A stretch of 64,000 nucleotides of DNA, taken from the NCBI GenBank assembly GCA_023634235.1, contig JAMKCF010000020.1, forward strand, positions 3,162,001-3,226,000, written 5' to 3'. This document shows, one piece after another, positions 53,691 through 64,000 of the stretch (position 1 is the first letter of the stretch; each line of letters opens with the position of its first letter). A model generated the notes under the pieces. It was given only the letters and a program-made list of their open reading frames with translations. It was not told where the DNA came from and ran no database searches. Both the position numbers and the translations under genes were made by a program. This DNA is from Pisaster brevispinus (lineage: Eukaryota; Echinodermata; Asteroidea; Forcipulatida; Asteriidae).

Positions 53691-56600
53691 AGAAAAATTG
53701 TTTGCAAAAGTGAAACTGTTGACAAAATATTGCTGATAAGTTGTGATAACAACTTATGTTACTCTAGCAACTAAATATTTTCTGTACATTTTTAAAGCAC
53801 TGAAACAAATGCACTTGAAAAGGACAAGTTGATAGAGCAGACACAAAAGACAGTATGTGAAAAGTCACTGTAAATAGTAATGAAGTAAATCAGTCTCAAG
53901 TTCTTAGAATTTCTCCATTGAATTATAATTTGTGTCATAAGAAAAGCCTATGACCAATGAAACAATGTATTTTTTGTAAAATTAAACTCAAAGGTACTTC
54001 ATAACAGCTGGAAGTAGCAATAACCTATCATCAAGGCCTTCGTGGCTACAGCTGTGAGTGGTGAAGCCACAAGGCCTTTTCCAACTTGTTAGGAGAGTCC
54101 AGTGTTTATCTTTATTCCTTGTTTTTGTTACCAAAATAGGGTGGCAAATTTCCAAACCAATTATAGGCCTAAGCGTTGATGATTGGTTCATGTAAGTGCA
54201 CACATTGAATACATGAATAATTGCTAAGCTTCATGCAGCCATTCATCCATTTAAGTGTGACTGGTTCATACAACTGCATTTATTGCATTTAAGCAAATCT
54301 ATTCCATTAATTATTTATAAGAGTGGCTTTGCTGGGCAATGGGTCGGTAAATTCGCTTGGGCTTTGTGAACTACATGTAGTGTTTCTGTTGTACCCGAAA
54401 AAAGGTCATCCAGGATGCAAAGTGAAGCTTACTTAAAGCATGAGCTAACATGGACATGGACTGACCCTGATGTGACCTTGCCATCAATCATGTTAGCGCC
54501 ATTTTGGGGTTGGTGCTGTGCTCATTACAGGAAAGCTCAGTTAAAGAACCAGGCTAGAATAAAACATACTTATCATCTGACAACTAACACCTGTTACTCC
54601 ATGTAATTCCTTTTCCAAACAGTTGACTTTAATTGGATCGTACACAAACCTTTAGGGCTGCTGACTACCCAAGGCGGATTAACTGCTCATCCATATGACC
54701 TGAGTAGTTCATTGTAAACACACCCACTGGTGACATAGAGGTACAGTTTCCAAGTTTTTGTGGCAAAAGTCAGAAAGTCTTTAATAGAGCTTTCCTGTAA
54801 TGGAATGCATTTTAGGCCAACTGTGCACAATTCGTTACAAGACCCTGGATATATCATTTGACTCCCTAAATAGCAGACCATACCAGATTGAAGCCACTTG
54901 TCACATCAGTGCCAGGGGTCAATATCTTTATAGACCATGTAACCTTTGTTTACAAAAAGAGTGACCTTGTACAATCCAGGGCCTTTCTGGCAGGCGAGAT
55001 ACTGCACTGGTCCTAAGGGAAATTTTACATTCTGTGTCATTAATATTTCCACATAAAGTCAAAAGTCACAAAAAAAACAGCTCAACAATTTTTGAGATGT
55101 GCCCCCTTTCTTCATATGGAAAGTTGATCAAAATAAGAAAGTGCAACTCCATGGTACGATTTTATGTTTTCTTCCATCATGTGTACGAATTGTGCCTACA
55201 GGGAAGTACAAGCTCTGTGGCTCTTTTTTAAACATGTGATGTCACAAGTTTACATGCCTCAAGGGGGCTTCAAACTGATCTGTATTCTGTGGTCAAGCAT
55301 TAGTCTGGAGCCGGTAAACACTGGCCATGCTCAATTATATTTTATCGGTCTCGCTAGAACTGACACATGGTGCTCCACAGCCATAACTATGTGTTTGGAA
55401 AAAATCATGATTGAAGCTGAGCTATTTTTCAAACTGCTGTATCAGAGACTGATCTAACAAAACATTTCAATACTAAACTAAATCCAACTTCTTCATTATG
55501 CAGAACTGTCAATGTGTTTTCAATATTGTAACTGTTTTGATCAATTATTAATTCCTAAACACAATGAAAAAAAAAAAAAAATGAAAAAAGAGACGTGTGT
55601 ACAAACCAATGCACAGGTCATTTTGTGAAAGCGCAAAAGTTCAACAGGTCAACAGATACGCCACTTCGTGAAAATGCAGAAGTCATACTATGCGAGTTTA
55701 GCACCCTGCCAGCTCAATGAGTTTTATGTCACTTCGTGGAAACACAGAATGGCAGATCTAGTGATACACCGGGAATGTTAATAAGTCTAATTACAAAATA
55801 GCATGATAGGCATGGTGAAACTACTTGAAAATAATGATCATCACGTCAGAGCAAAAACATATCCTGATTTTGCAACAACATTGTATCTTTTAATGGATGT
55901 TGATACTTGTATCTCATATCTCATTGTATCTCATACGAGAGTGCTCAGTGCCAAAACGTTGTATCTGTGTACATACTTGCTTTGCGTGTACATCCGGGCA
56001 ATTTTAAGTGAGATACAATTTCAGACTCGTGTGTAATGAAAGTGCTATTTCTGGAGGTTTGATGCTTTTGCACTGAGACATTGTTCATATAAACAATTTG
56101 TACAAAAACAGACCTACAAAAGTTTGTAATTTTTAACCAATCTGTCAGTTGGTGGCACGACCGATGATTTAAGCTGGTGTGCACAGATCCAGTTAAAGCT
56201 CAGTATTTCTCTCAGTTTCTGTATACCTATGGATAAAAAAAATCTACATGAACCAGCAAAGCAACCAATGTTAGGGGGCTAAATAAGGTTTGTTGACAAA
56301 CTCTTAGCTACAAACAACGTTCAGGTGAACTTATTTGAATAATAATTGATGACTGTCCTTGTCCGAACTTGCACCTTGCTGAAAAATTGTATGTGTTCTC
56401 ATAGTTTGGCATTTCCATCCGTCTACATTTGGATTTTGGATGCAGTTAAAAGTACAGGAATACACATAACTGACTTGCAGTCAGTGTGGCAAATCCTTGC
56501 AGCAGTTTTAGACATCCCCTCTATGGTTTGAGCTTTATAAACATTCTTGTTGTCAAAATGGCAAATCATTTTCAGACAGTTGACATATCCACAAGGTCTG

Positions 56601-57120
56601 TGCTACACACTCTTGAAGTCACAGTAGCAAACTGTTTCAAACATAAGACAATCCTTATGATCAGTTTTACACAATCTTGCAGTCGAAGTAGCAAATCCTT
56701 TCACTGAGACATTTGAACATGTTAGCGCAACACATTCTTGCAGTCAATGCAAGATGGTCTGTTTGGCAAATTCCTGTAGCCGTTTGCACAGTTATCCTTG
56801 TTGTTGTTGTCAGTTACAGTACAGCACATGATTGTAGTCAGCAAATGTCAGTTTGGGAAATCATTTCAGCTATTTGGACATACTTTCTGATACTTAGTGT
56901 GGCAGTACAAGATTGTCATTTTGGCAAATCTTTTCAGCTATCTCAAGCAGTGATCCTTGTAAGTACAGTAGATCCTTATGGTCATCAAGATGGTCATTTT
57001 GGAAAAAATCCTTACAGAAATTTGGACATACGTGTACATGTATCAAGTAGGTCAGTAAAGCACAACTTTGTTGTCTGATCTGTGTGTGGCAAAACAATCT
57101 TCTTATTAGTTAATGTACCA
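53680..57120 (+). repeat. ~3.6-kb segmental tandem duplication, copy A
   Basis: Starts at 'TTGTTTCATTGCCAG' and ends after 'GTGTGTGGCAAAACAATCTT'. It matches copy B (57336-60765) at very high identity over most of its length. A carries about 160 bp (around 53947-54102) absent from B, and lacks about 265 bp present in B. A 63-codon frame at 54415-54606 is kept in B, but the two single-base differences in it both change the amino acid, so it does not look constrained. Confidence 0.92.
56470..57085 (+). repeat. Degenerate ~60-bp repeat inside copy A
   Basis: Recurring 'CTTGCAGTCA', 'GGCAAATCCTTTCAGACAT' and 'TGACATATCCACAAGGTC' elements. Units are diverged from each other. The same stretch occurs in copy B at 60245-60900. 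Confidence 0.75.
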
Positions 57121-57160
57121 AATGGTCAGAAATGTACCAAATGGTCAGAAATGTACCAAA
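57110..57160 (+). repeat. Short tandem repeat AATGTACCAAATGGTCAG
   Basis: Three units of an ~18-bp repeat at the junction between the duplicated copies. Confidence 0.9.
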
Positions 57161-57221
57161 TCCTATCATAATGTCTCATTTATGTACAACAAAATACAGC
57201 AAAATTAAACTTCATTGGCAG

Positions 57222-57236
57222 GGGGGGGGGGGGGGT
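57222..57236. repeat. Poly-G tract
   Basis: A run of about 15 G, interrupted by T near its end, just before copy B. Confidence 0.9.
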
Positions 57237-57335
57237 GGAACGGAGGGCTTGGTAATTCCCACTACAAAAAGCCATGTCAATTATCTTGTTTTGGATAAAA
57301 ACTATAGAAGTAACTTTTGTGTGACTCATACCTGC

Positions 57336-60300
57336 CAATATTGTTTCATTGCCAGGAAAATTGTTTGCAAAAGTGAAACTGTTGACAAAAAATTACTGAT
57401 AAGTTGTGATAAAAACTTATGTTACTCTAGCAACTAAATCGTTTCTGTACATTTTTAAAGTACTTAAACAAATGCACTTGAAAAGGACAAGTTGATAGAG
57501 CAGACACAAAAGACAGTACCTGAAAAGTCACTGTATACTAAATAGTAATGAAGTAAATCAGTACATGTCCAACCTTTACCCTATCACAACAACCTCCCGA
57601 ATGTTATTCTTGACAATTCTCTACAAAATAATTAGAGAAGTTTAATGAAAAATTCAGTAGCTTATTTATCGACCCATCCTGTTGTGGTTCCTTTGTAAGC
57701 CACTGCCGCGCCCACTTCACCCAAACTGGCTCCAACAATTAACAGAAGCAATGAGCAAAGGTTTCTTGGAGAATTTACGTGTGAAATATAGTTTTTGGAC
57801 TTGCCTTCCACCTAGTTTTTGCATAGTCTCAAGTTCTTAGAATTTCTCCTCAGAATTATCAGTTTGTCATAAGAAAAGCAGTGTTTATCTATATTTCTTG
57901 TTTTTGTTACCAAAATAGGGTGGCAAATTTCCACACCAATTATAAGCTTTGATAATTGGTTCATGTAAGTGCACACATTGAATACATGAATAATTGCTAA
58001 GCTTCATGCAGCCATTCATCCATTTAAGTGTGACTGGTTCATACAACTGCATTTATTGCATTTAAGCAAATCTATTCCATTAATTATTTATAAGAGTGGC
58101 TTTGCTGGGCGATGGGTTGGTAAATTCGCTTGGGCTTTGTGTACTACATGTAGTGTTTCTGTTGTATGTGAAAAAAGGTCATCCAGGATGCAAAGTGAAG
58201 CTTACTTAAAGCATGAGCTAACATGGACATGGACTAACCCTGATGTGACCTTGCCATCAATCATGTTAGCGCCATTTTGGGGTTGGTGCTGTGCTCATTA
58301 CAGGAAAGCTCAGTTAAAGAACGAGGCTAGAATAAAACATACTTATCATCTGACAACTAACACCTGTTACTCCATGTAATTCCTTTTCCAAACAGTTGAC
58401 TTTAATTGGATCGTACACAAACCTTTAGGGCTGCTGACTACCCAAGGCGGATTAACTGCTCATCCATATGACCTGAGTAGTTCATTGTAAACACACCCAC
58501 TGGTGACATAGACGTACAGTTTCCAAGTTTTTGTGGCAAAAGTCAGAAAGTCTTTAATAGAGCTTTCCTGTAATGGAATGCATTTTAGGCCACCTGTGCA
58601 CAATTCGTTACAAGACCCTGTATATTATATCATTTGACTCCCTAAATAGCAGACCATACCAGATTGAAGCCACTTGTCACATCAGTGCCAGGGGTCAATA
58701 TCTTTATAGACCATGTAACCTTTGTTTACAAAAAGAGTGACCTTGTACAATCCAGGGCCTTTCTGGCAGGCGAGATACTGCACTGGTCCTAAGGGAAATT
58801 TTACATTCTGTGTCATTAATATTTCCACATAAAGTCAAAAGTCACAAAAAAAACAGCTCAACAATTTTTGAGATGTGCCCCCTTTCTTCATATGGAAAGT
58901 TGATCAAAATTAGAAAGTGCAATCTCCATGGTACGATTTTATGTTTTCTTCCATCATGTGTACGAATTGTGCCTACAGGGAAGTACAAGCTCTGTGGCTC
59001 TTTTTTAAACATGTGATGTCACAAGTTTACATGCCTCAAGGGGGCTTCAAACTGATCTGTATTCTGTGGTCAAGCATTAGTCTGGAGCCGGTAAACACTG
59101 GCCATGCTCAATTATATTTTATCGGTCTCGCTAGAACTGACACATGGTGCTCCACAGCCTTAACTATGTGTTTGGAAAAAATCATGATTGAAGCTGAGCT
59201 ATTTTTCAAACTGCTGTATCAGAGACTGATCTAACAAAACATTTCAATACTAAACTAAATCCAACTTCTTCATTATGCAGAACTGTCAATGTGTTTTCAA
59301 TATTGTAACTGTTTTGATCAATTATTAATTCCTAAACACAATGAAAAAAAAAAAAAATGAAAAAAGAGACGTGTGTACAAACCAATGCACAGGTCATTTT
59401 GTGAAAGCGCAAAAGTTCAATAGGTCAACAGATACGCCACTTCGTGAAAATGCAGAAGTCATACTATGCAAGTTTAGCTCAATGAGTTTTATGTCACTTC
59501 GTGGAAACACAGAATGGCAGATCTAGTGATACACCAGGAATGTTAATAAGTCTATTATTACAAAATACATGTAGCATGATAGGCATGGTGAAACTACTTG
59601 AAAATAATGATCATCACGTCAGAGCAAAAACATCATGTCTTGTTTTTGCAACAGCATTGTATCTTTTAATAGATGTTTATATATTTGTATCTCATATCTC
59701 ACTGTATCTCATACGAGAGTGCTCAGTGCCAAAGCGTTGTATCTCTGTACATACTTGCTTTGCTTGTACGTCCGGGCAATTTTAAGTGAGATACAATTTC
59801 AGACTCGTGCATAACAAAAACTTGTGCTATTTCTGGAGATTTTATGCTTTTGCACTGAGACATTGGTCATATAAACAATTTGTACAAAAACAGACCTACA
59901 AAATTTGTAATTTTTTACCAATCTGTCAGTTGGTGGCACGACTGATGATTTAATCTGGTGTGCACATATCTAGTTAAAACTCAGTGTTTCTCTCAGTTTC
60001 TGTATACCTATGATTAAAAAAAATCTACATGAACCAGCAAAGCAATCAATGTTAGGGGGCTGGTTCAGGTTTGTTGACAAACTCTTCTATAAACGACATT
60101 CAGGTGAACTTATTTGAAGAATACTTGATGGCTGTCATTGTCCAAACTTGCACCCTTACTGACAAATCGTATGTGTTCTCATAGTTTGTTGTTTCTATTC
60201 ATCTACATTCGGTTGCAGATAAAGTACAGGAATACACGTAACTGACTTGTAGCCGTTTTACACATACCCTTTATGGTTTGAGCTTTATACACATTCTTGT

Positions 60301-60765
60301 AGTCAAAATGGCAAACCGTTTTCAGACTTGTGACATATCCACAAGGTCAGTGCTACATAGTCTTGAAGTCACAGTGGCAAACCGTTTCAGACATAAGACA
60401 ATCCATATGATTAGTTTGACACAATCTTGCAGTCAAAGTGGCAAATCCTTTAAGACATTTGCACATTGTTAGTGCAACACATTCTTGCAGTCAATGCAAG
60501 ATAGTCAGTTTGGCAAATTCCTTTAGCTGCTTGCACAGTTATCCTTGTTGTTATCGCCAGTATATCACATAGACAGCAAATGTAATTTTGGCAAATCCTC
60601 TCAGCCATCTCGAACAGTGATCCTTATTAGTACAGCACATCTTTACAGTCAGCAAGATTGTAACTTTGGCATATCCTTACAGACATTTGGACATATCCAG
60701 TAGGTCAATAAACCACTTTTCTGCTAATCTGTGTGTGGCAAAACATTCTTCTAAATAGTCAATGT
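57336..60765 (+). repeat. ~3.6-kb segmental tandem duplication, copy B
   Basis: Second copy of 53680-57120, same orientation. It contains about 265 bp (57562-57827) not in A. A 1-bp insertion near 58923 (CAATCTCCATGG against CAACTCCATGG) shifts a frame open in A, arguing against coding use. The downstream end is more diverged than the centre. Confidence 0.92.
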
Positions 60766-60769
60766 ACAT

Positions 60770-61125
60770 GTTCATATTGGTTAGTTTGCCAAATCCAATC
60801 AGAAACTTGCACCTTTCTCCTTGTTGTTTTAGTACAGCAAATTATTGTCAGCATGATGGTCAGTTTGGCAAATCCTCACGGACAAATCCACAAAGTCCAA
60901 TAATACACCACTCCTAGCCAGACATTCCTCTGTTAACTGCCTCATCATAGCTGATGATTTCCTATCACCCTCATCTCACGCTGGTTGCAATTCCCACTTG
61001 CCTCACAGAGTGCTCTTCGATGAACTTCAGCAGGATGTCTGTGGTGACCAGATTAGCAATGCTAGTACACACGGCTGCGAAGAAATACATAAAACCAGAA
61101 GTCTATGACATACACAGTGTGAAAG
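60770..61125. other. Low-copy DNA at the edge of the duplication
   Basis: More 'TTGGCAAATCC' degenerate repeats to about 60900, then nothing distinctive. Confidence 0.45.
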
Positions 61126-61128
61126 AAC

Positions 61129-61660
61129 TGGGCCCAATGTCATAGAGCTGCTTAAAGACGAAGTACACCTTAGGTTTTTCGAACCGTTTTATTGTTTTAC
61201 TTCTGTATGAATGTAGATATACAAAATAAAACTAGCCTGTGAAAATTTGGTAGCGTTTTTGAGATATCACCAACATATCTGGGGTGATTTCATACTGTAT
61301 GTCCACGCAGGAAGAATAATCTGTAACTGGACAACACAATCTGAGAAATGTTTCTGCATCAAATGTTTCTCAGACTGAACATCCTTTTCTCTGTAACCAC
61401 TTTCCTTTGAAGGGAATTGTTTCAAAAAATGTTATACATTAAAAACAGCTGCAGTGCTTCTAACTAAGTAAGATTTGATGGTAAATAATTTAGGAGTAAT
61501 TACCGGAGGTATACCCTCCCCTTAAGCAGAAAATATTGCTTAAACATTTTATGCTTAGCAAGAATGTGTAAGAAACAAGTCACAATGGTGCATGTGACAT
61601 GACATTTTGGCTTGTAACCTTAATCTCGTAAGCTCAATTTTATTGTGCTTAGCTGCTTTT
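61129..61660 (+). mobile_element. Foldback-family fragment
   Basis: Starts with 'TGGGCCCAATGTCATAGAGC'. Towards 61590-61660 it has 'GTGCTTAGCTGCTTTTTGTG', typical interior words of the 'CCCAATTTCATGGCTC' family. Boundaries uncertain. Confidence 0.4.
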
Positions 61661-62134
61661 TGTGCTTAAAGGCAGGTTTACTGTTGGTAATGTCAAAGAC
61701 CAGGATCCTCAGTTTGAGTGCCACAGCACATGCACAAAATTACAAACATGTCGGAAACTTGGCCTTACTCAGTCATCAAAGTTGCAACAAAATAATGAAA
61801 AAAATAAATAAAATACACCCTTGTTGCATAGAATTGTGTGCTTTTAGATGCCTGAGAAAGGCTCCATGCCTGAAGTCTTTCTCAGATGCACATTTTTTGG
61901 TGAACAAATACCTCTTTCTCTAAAACTACATGACTTCAAAGGGTGTTGTTTCTGACAAAGGGTTTTTTTTTATATCAAAAGCTGAGCTCTTCAGTGCTCT
62001 TTACCAAGTAAGTTTTTATGGTAATTAGTTTTTAGAGAAACTTCCAAAGAATAAAATGGGCCCTGCTCATGACAGTGTACTCGAAGAGCAGTGGATTTGG
62101 ACCATCTCTGACAAAGAATAGCAGAAACTGACCA

Positions 62135-62250
62135 GGGCCCAATTTCTTGGCTCTGGTTACCACAGAATTCTGTGTTCAAGTCCCATGAACTTATGTGCTT
62201 TACAGGGTTCAGTAAGCCCAGGAATCCGTTATTAGCAGCGCCATGAAAGA
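62135..62250. mobile_element. Foldback element 1
   Basis: Left end 'GGGCCCAATTTCTTGGCTCT', right end 'TTATTAGCAGCGCCATGAAA', which are diverged inverted termini about 115 bp apart. Confidence 0.5.
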
Positions 62251-62309
62251 GGACCTAGAAGTTTTACCATGCAGTCAAAAAATTTAGTGGCCTTTTACAC
62301 AACTTTCTC

Positions 62310-62565
62310 CAACTTCATGGCTCTGCTTACCATATGTTAACAATCAGCGCTTACAAAAGCAGGGCATTCTGCGGTTATCAAGCATATTAATTTCTCAGGT
62401 TAGCAGGGATCTTATGGTTGTGCATGTTTTGGTGCGTACTCCACTTACTAGTAATTTTCACTTACACAGCTAGAGCAAAAATTCTACGCTTGCACTGTAA
62501 GTGAAAACTGGTGATCGCAAGAAGAAGAATTTTGCAGTGGCAGAGCCATGAAATTGGGCGCTGAT
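62310..62565. mobile_element. Foldback element 2
   Basis: Left terminus 'CAACTTCATGGCTCTGCTTA', right terminus 'GGCAGAGCCATGAAATTGGG'. The ~14-bp core TTCATGGCTCTGC is matched exactly by its complement. Interior 'CACTTACACAGCTAG' and 'AATTCTACGCTTGC' are family words. Confidence 0.65.
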
Positions 62566-62811
62566 CTTTCAGCAGTTAGCAACAGTCAAAATTGTCATGA
62601 GCATCACGCAGAATAATTGGTCCTTGGAAAAAAGAGAGTTTTATTGAGTACGAGGGCTGACCTACAAATGACCTACATACATGTTTACATGGTGTAAGGT
62701 GAATAAGACTATTTTTAGGCCTTTAAATAACATGTTTTTCCTCTGGATTCAATTTCAACATTTTCTTGTTGGTGGGGGAAGCCACTAGGAGTTTCAAACT
62801 TCTTTTACAAA

Positions 62812-63205
62812 ACTGGGCCCAATTTCATAGCCCTGCTTAACGGTAAGCAAATTTTCGTGCTAACTATAGCAGAAAAATTAGGCAGCGATTTGGCGCATTC
62901 ACTGGGATTTGCATTGTTACATCAGTTTTATACCGAAAGGTTGTCATGCCTTTTCGTGTGCTTACGGTTAGCAGCACTATGAAATAGAAATCACACTATA
63001 AGCACAAAATTCGGCCGTTAAGCAGTTGATCGTTTATATAAAGTGGCCGTTCACAGGAATCAACATTCTCATAAGCATACAAATTTACACTTTTTCAGGA
63101 CATCCTCCCCACCCAAGTGTAAACAAGAAAATGTTGAACTCTTTCACACTTTTTGGTGTTCGTAAGCATAGAATGCAGTGATAAGCAGAGCCATAAATTG
63201 GGACT
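62812..63205. mobile_element. Foldback element 3, possibly nested
   Basis: Left terminus 'ACTGGGCCCAATTTCATAGC' with 'CCTGCTTAACGGTAAGCA'. An inner right terminus 'TTAGCAGCACTATGAAATAG' lies at about 62968, and an outer one 'AAGCAGAGCCATAAATTGGG' at about 63184. Two right ends for one left end suggest either nesting or an internal deletion of a second copy. Confidence 0.5.
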
Positions 63206-64000
63206 GGCTGAGGGAGGAAATTATGGTATGGATTCATGCATTGGAAGCTAGGCTATGTGATGTGTGATATGATGGATGGGAGGTAGGGATGGTTGGCACT
63301 CGATTAACCAGCGATGTTTTGTACAAATCAACAAGCCCGCTGTGAGCTGAGCCATCACTTACTCTTCTGATACAAAATCACAAAATCAACATTTCATTTC
63401 ATTTAATAAAACACATAAGTGCTGCAGATCCCCTCCCCCTCTCCCCAGCGTATGGTTTGCACACTCATGAAAATGTTCATAATTGTGAATGACTCTTGAA
63501 TGATTTACAAGTATGTGTAATTTACATGCATGAACAAAACAAAACTGGCATGATGAATGCCTGGAATTTCGTCTTTGAAAGAGTAAGGTCAATTTTATTT
63601 AGCAAAGGGCACTTCCATTGGAAAATCTGAAAAGCTATGGAAAACTTCTGAAGGGGCACCAAGGCTAAGAACGGGGGTCACAAGGGCCATTTGGCCTCCC
63701 AGTAAGTCCAGGCATGATGATGACTAAGCACGCATGCACTTTCAATTTGTTGAATGCAAAATCTCTCTAGTCTGAGGATTTCAAACTTTAGCCATCACTT
63801 GTGACTAAGCAAGTCAGCCTAGACATACTGTACATTATTCAAATCTAACCATGCTAACTCACAAACTGCCACAGCGAAATCTGACTCTAATCAACATGAA
63901 ACTCCATGCTAAAATATGACAGGACAAGATCGATAACATACACCCCTGATTGTTGTGGTAGGGTGTGTGGGGGAAGGGAGGGGGTATGACATAGAACAAT
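63206..64000. other. Low-copy DNA with a possible LINE tail
   Basis: 'CATTTCATTTCATTTAATAA' at about 63391 reads on the minus strand as TTATTAAATGAAATGAAATG, a short direct-repeat tail of the sort found at LINE 3' ends. Otherwise no gene or array seen. Confidence 0.4.

Noticed and set aside
54415..58379. Conserved 63-codon frame in both copies of the 3.6-kb duplication
   Set aside because: Conservation follows from recent duplication; both base differences within it change the amino acid, and neighbouring frames are shifted by 1 bp.

Overview
The window looks like animal nuclear DNA, most likely from an invertebrate deuterostome and probably an echinoderm. It is AT-rich, has no dense gene array, and shows GT/AG splice signals. 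It carries several tRNA-headed SINEs with '...CTTAACCATAATTGCTTC' bodies, foldback elements beginning 'CCCAATTTCATGGCTCTGC', a piggyBac-like end and LINE 3' ends. The echinoderm assignment rests on recalled repeat families and is inference. No complete, recognisable protein-coding gene is present. Almost all long open frames are by-products of tandem repeats whose unit length is a multiple of 3.

Layout. (1) 1-12.9 kb: an array of diverged ~100-bp monomers. Embedded in it, always on the + strand, are about 14 copies of a ~127-bp cassette that looks like an exon, with a pyrimidine tract and AG before it and GT(A/G)(A/T)GT after it. One subfamily keeps an open frame in three of four copies. A longer, divergent relative ends the array at 12.69-12.94 kb. 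A truncated piggyBac-like element sits at 10.34-10.9 kb. (2) 12.9-20.3 kb: two copies of a composite of 48-bp minisatellite, GC-rich hairpin block and AAGTAT hexamer array. Then come two copies of a ~1.6-kb unit (AAGTAT array, AAGAAT array, ~22-bp AGCAAAGTTTGAC repeats, unique tail), and a 38-bp minisatellite. (3) 20.3-30 kb: low-copy DNA with a candidate two-exon minus-strand pair and a foldback element. A family of related exon-like blocks on the minus strand begins here, spaced about 2 kb apart. (4) 30-38.2 kb: the same exon-like family continues, interleaved with a large 63/66-bp minisatellite that contains inverted monomers, SINEs and a LINE tail.

(5) 38.2-50.4 kb: mostly low-copy sequence. 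A set of plus-strand candidate exons at 42.0-45.7 kb has mutually compatible phases and could be the 3' part of a real gene. There is a near-perfect 52-bp-arm hairpin with flanking direct repeats, several SINEs, a ~74-bp minisatellite with an inverted outlier, and a transposon-protein-like fragment cut by a SINE. (6) 50.4-53.7 kb: two clusters of the palindromic decamer GCAAGCTTGC. (7) 53.7-60.9 kb: a recent tandem duplication of a ~3.6-kb segment. (8) 61-64 kb: low-copy DNA with nested foldback elements.

The recurrent theme is serial duplication of exon-like cassettes together with the minisatellites around them: plus strand in 1-13 kb, minus strand in 25-38 kb. Whether any of these cassettes is transcribed cannot be judged from sequence alone.
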